Below are positions 5,909-7,660 of a stretch of 7,660 bases of DNA, piece after piece. Below the pieces are notes generated by a model. The model did not search any database, was not told where the DNA came from, and was given only the letters and a program-made list of their open reading frames with translations. Position 1 is the stretch's first letter. Each line of letters starts with the position of its first letter. The DNA comes from JBBAGE01 sp041655055 (lineage in GTDB: Bacteria > Pseudomonadota > Alphaproteobacteria > Rhodobacterales > Rhodobacteraceae): contig JBBAGE010000116.1 in assembly GCA_041655055.1 (NCBI GenBank), forward strand, positions 1-7,660, given 5' to 3'. The translations under genes were made by a program, and so were the position numbers.

Positions 5909-7255
5909 ATGAAGACTTCGCTTTCCGATCTGACTGAGGCCCTTTTGGCCGCCGCCAAATCCGCAGGCGCCGATGCCGCCGATGCCATGGCCATTGATGG
6001 CGCAGCGCTTTCCATCGATGTGCTGGGCGGCAAACTGGAACATGCCGAACGGGCCGAGGGTGTGGAAATCGGCCTGCGGGTGATGATCGGCCAGCGCCAG
6101 GCCAGCGTTTCCGCATCCGATATCAAGCCCGACACGATCGCCACCATGGCCGAACGCGCCGTGGCCATGGCCCGCGTGGCGCCTGTAGACCCATATATCG
6201 GCCTTGCCGATCCCGCCCAGCTTGCGCGCGGTTGGGATATCGGCGCGCTGGAACTTTACGATCCCACGCCCGAACCCGCCCCCGCCGATCTGGTGGATGA
6301 CGCCGCCCGGGCCGAGGCGGCGGCGCTGGCCATGGCCGGCATTTCCACCGTGCAATCCGCATCCGCCGCCTATTCATCGCGCCGGCTGCATCTGGCGGCC
6401 AGCAACGGCTTTGCCGGCGGCTATCAACGCAGCGATCGCGGCCTGTCATGTGTGGCGATCACCGGCACCGGCACGGGGATGGAGCGTGACTATCACGGCG
6501 AAAGCCGCATTTTTCAGGCCGATCTGCCCAGCCCCGAACATATCGGCCGCATCGCCGCCGAACGCACCTTGGCCCGTGCGGGGGCGCGCAAACCGCAAAG
6601 CGGCAATTTCCCGGTGCTGTTTGACGAACGCGTGGCCTCCAGCCTGATCGGGCATCTGCTGGCCGCGATCAACGGCGCGGCGATTGCGCGCGGCGCAAGC
6701 TGGCTGCGCGATGCGATGGGGCACGATGTGCTGCCCGCGGGCCTGTCGCTGATCGAAGACCCGCTGCGCCCGCGCGCCACCGGATCGCGCCCCTTTGACG
6801 GCGAAGGGCTGCCCACGGCGCGCCGCGTGATCGTGGACGATGGCGTTTTGCAAAGCTGGACGCTGGATCTGGCCACGGCGCGCAAACTGGGGCTGCAAAG
6901 CACTGCCAATGCCGCGCGCGGCACATCCGCCCCGCCCAGCCCCGGCATCAGCAATGTGGCGCTGAGCCAAAGCGATTACAGCCGCGATGATCTGATCGCC
7001 CAGATGGGCACCGGGCTGCTGGTGACATCGATGCTCGGCGCGTCGATCAATGCCACAACGGGCGATTATTCGCGCGGCGCGGCTGGATTTTGGGTGGAAA
7101 ACGGCCAGATCACTTATGCGGTCAATGAATGCACCATCGCCGGCAATCTGCGCGACATGCTGCGCGGCATCATTCCCGCCAATGATGCGCGCATGCACCT
7201 GAGCCATGTCGTGCCCTCGATTCTGGTAGAAAGGCTTGCTATTGCCGGAAAATGA
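5909..7255 (+). CDS. pmbA: PmbA/TldE, non-metal subunit of the TldD/TldE peptidase
   Basis: A 448-residue protein of the TldD/PmbA family, the usual length for PmbA (TldE). In E. coli TldD and TldE form a cytoplasmic heterodimeric metallopeptidase that processes microcin B17 and degrades unfolded peptides such as CcdA; TldD carries the HExxxH zinc site and TldE does not. I find no HExxxH here, which favours TldE over TldD. Family signatures are EGVEIGLRVMIGQRQA (50-65), SRPFDGEGLPT (293-303), and the C-terminal block with NATTGDYSRGAAGFW (381-395), YAVNECTIAGNL (403-414) and the final MLRGI region. The frame is open back to 5804, but that start lies within the upstream terminator; the ATG at 5909 has AAAGG eight bases before it and gives the standard N-terminus. 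The 77-base leader after the terminator must hold the promoter, but only a poor TTGCGG (5846-5851) / TTACCT (5868-5873) pair is visible. It overlaps the downstream phosphatase gene by 14 bases. No tldD is in the window. Confidence 0.88.
   Translation: MKTSLSDLTEALLAAAKSAGADAADAMAIDGAALSIDVLGGKLEHAERAEGVEIGLRVMIGQRQASVSASDIKPDTIATMAERAVAMARVAPVDPYIGLADPAQLARGWDIGALELYDPTPEPAPADLVDDAARAEAAALAMAGISTVQSASAAYSSRRLHLAASNGFAGGYQRSDRGLSCVAITGTGTGMERDYHGESRIFQADLPSPEHIGRIAAERTLARAGARKPQSGNFPVLFDERVASSLIGHLLAAINGAAIARGASWLRDAMGHDVLPAGLSLIEDPLRPRATGSRPFDGEGLPTARRVIVDDGVLQSWTLDLATARKLGLQSTANAARGTSAPPSPGISNVALSQSDYSRDDLIAQMGTGLLVTSMLGASINATTGDYSRGAAGFWVENGQITYAVNECTIAGNLRDMLRGIIPANDARMHLSHVVPSILVERLAIAGK
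7230..7234 (+). promoter_or_regulatory. Ribosome binding site that fixes the TTG start of the CysQ-like gene
   Basis: AAAGG lies inside the last codons of pmbA, seven bases before the TTG at 7242. No in-frame ATG occurs near the expected N-terminus; the ATG at 7252 is in a different frame. A second in-frame TTG at 7236 is only one base from this site, too close to be used. Confidence 0.65.
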
Positions 7256-7660
7256 CCTTGCCCTGCTGATCGACGCCGCCGAAGCCGCGGGCACCATCGC
7301 CGAGGGGTTCTGGCAGACCAACCCCCAGACCTGGGAAAAGCCCGGCGGCGCCGGCCCCGTGACCGAGGCCGATCTGGCCGTGGATCGGATGCTGCATGCG
7401 GAACTGACCGCCTCGCGCCCCGATTATGGCTGGCTGTCCGAGGAATCGGTCGATACCACCGCCCGGCTGGACCGCGAATATACATTCATCGTCGATCCGA
7501 TCGACGGCACCCGCGCCTTTGTGGCCGGGGGCGAACACTGGTCGCATTCGCTGGCCATCGCGCGCGGCGGCCAAGTCACGGCGGCGGTGGTATTCCTGCC
7601 GGTCACCGGCATGCTTTATGCCGCGACGCTGGGCGGCGGGGCGACGGTCAATGGCACACC
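7242..7660 (+). CDS. cysQ: CysQ-like / inositol-monophosphatase family phosphatase, N-terminal part (runs off the right end)
   Basis: About 139 residues of a Mg2+-dependent phosphatase of the inositol monophosphatase superfamily, most like 3'(2'),5'-bisphosphate nucleotidase CysQ, which hydrolyses adenosine 3',5'-bisphosphate (PAP), a by-product of sulfate assimilation. The full family length is about 260 residues, so roughly half is missing. From the TTG start the protein begins MPENDLALLIDAAEAAG. Metal-binding motifs are visible: GWLSEE (63-68) and DPIDGTRAF (85-93), giving ligands Glu67, Asp85 and Asp88 by family analogy. GPVTEADLAVDRML (38-51) is also typical. The TTG start, with AAAGG seven bases upstream, is the only one that matches the family N-terminus. 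The 14-base overlap with pmbA suggests translational coupling and one operon, an arrangement I recall from other Rhodobacteraceae. Substrate could instead be inositol phosphate or another sugar phosphate; the C-terminal part would be needed to decide. Confidence 0.85.
   Translation, partial: MPENDLALLIDAAEAAGTIAEGFWQTNPQTWEKPGGAGPVTEADLAVDRMLHAELTASRPDYGWLSEESVDTTARLDREYTFIVDPIDGTRAFVAGGEHWSHSLAIARGGQVTAAVVFLPVTGMLYAATLGGGATVNGT

Noticed and set aside
4223..6355. Two long open frames on the minus strand, end to end in the same frame (5360-6355 and 4223-5359)
   Set aside because: They lie opposite the DUF2125 and pmbA genes. Their translations are rich in Gly/His/Arg/Gln with no family motif, as expected for antisense frames of GC-rich coding DNA, and there is no sensible start signal.
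6446..7321. A 291-codon minus-strand open frame opposite pmbA
   Set aside because: No domain signature and composition typical of an antisense frame; pmbA on the plus strand is complete and family-like.

Overview
The window looks like ordinary core chromosome of a high-GC alphaproteobacterium, most likely of the Rhodobacterales / Rhodobacteraceae. The signs are strong GC bias at third codon positions, gene products of Rhodobacterales type (a HolA with the MRPPVFGPRRDRM stretch, a secreted DUF2125 protein, a PmbA/TldE gene running into a CysQ-like phosphatase gene), and tight packing with short gaps or overlaps. I see no insertion sequence, phage gene, CRISPR array, tRNA or rRNA. No gap between genes exceeds about 125 bases.

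Layout, left to right. Bases 1-557 (+) hold the 3' half of holA (DNA polymerase III delta, the clamp-loader subunit). After a 69-base gap with a possible weak promoter comes a complete luciferase-like flavin-dependent monooxygenase (627-1610, +). It converges with a minus-strand cluster and the two stop codons are only 12 bases apart. Each stop lies in one copy of a 16-base tandem duplication.

The minus-strand cluster, read 4136 to 1623, is SDR oxidoreductase, crotonase-like protein, then FAD-dependent HI0933-like flavoprotein. The three genes overlap by 8 and 4 bases, so they are probably one translationally coupled operon. The crotonase-like protein is short (203 aa) and lacks both glutamates used by classical enoyl-CoA hydratases, which is the most unusual protein-level feature here.

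A 125-base divergent region (4137-4261) with two small inverted repeats separates this operon from a plus-strand gene for an acidic, cysteine-free, signal-peptide-bearing DUF2125 protein (4262-5791). That gene ends at a clear intrinsic terminator (5808-5831). Next is pmbA/tldE (5909-7255, +), the non-metal subunit of the TldD/TldE peptidase. It overlaps by 14 bases a TTG-started gene for a CysQ/inositol-monophosphatase family phosphatase that runs off the right end.

How the genes work together: holA, DUF2125 and pmbA-cysQ appear to be separate housekeeping units. The SDR-crotonase-flavoprotein operon is the only set whose coupling suggests a shared role, perhaps oxidation/reduction around an acyl or hydroxy substrate, but the substrate cannot be read from the sequence. 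I found no convincing evidence of a new defence, mobile or RNA-based system.
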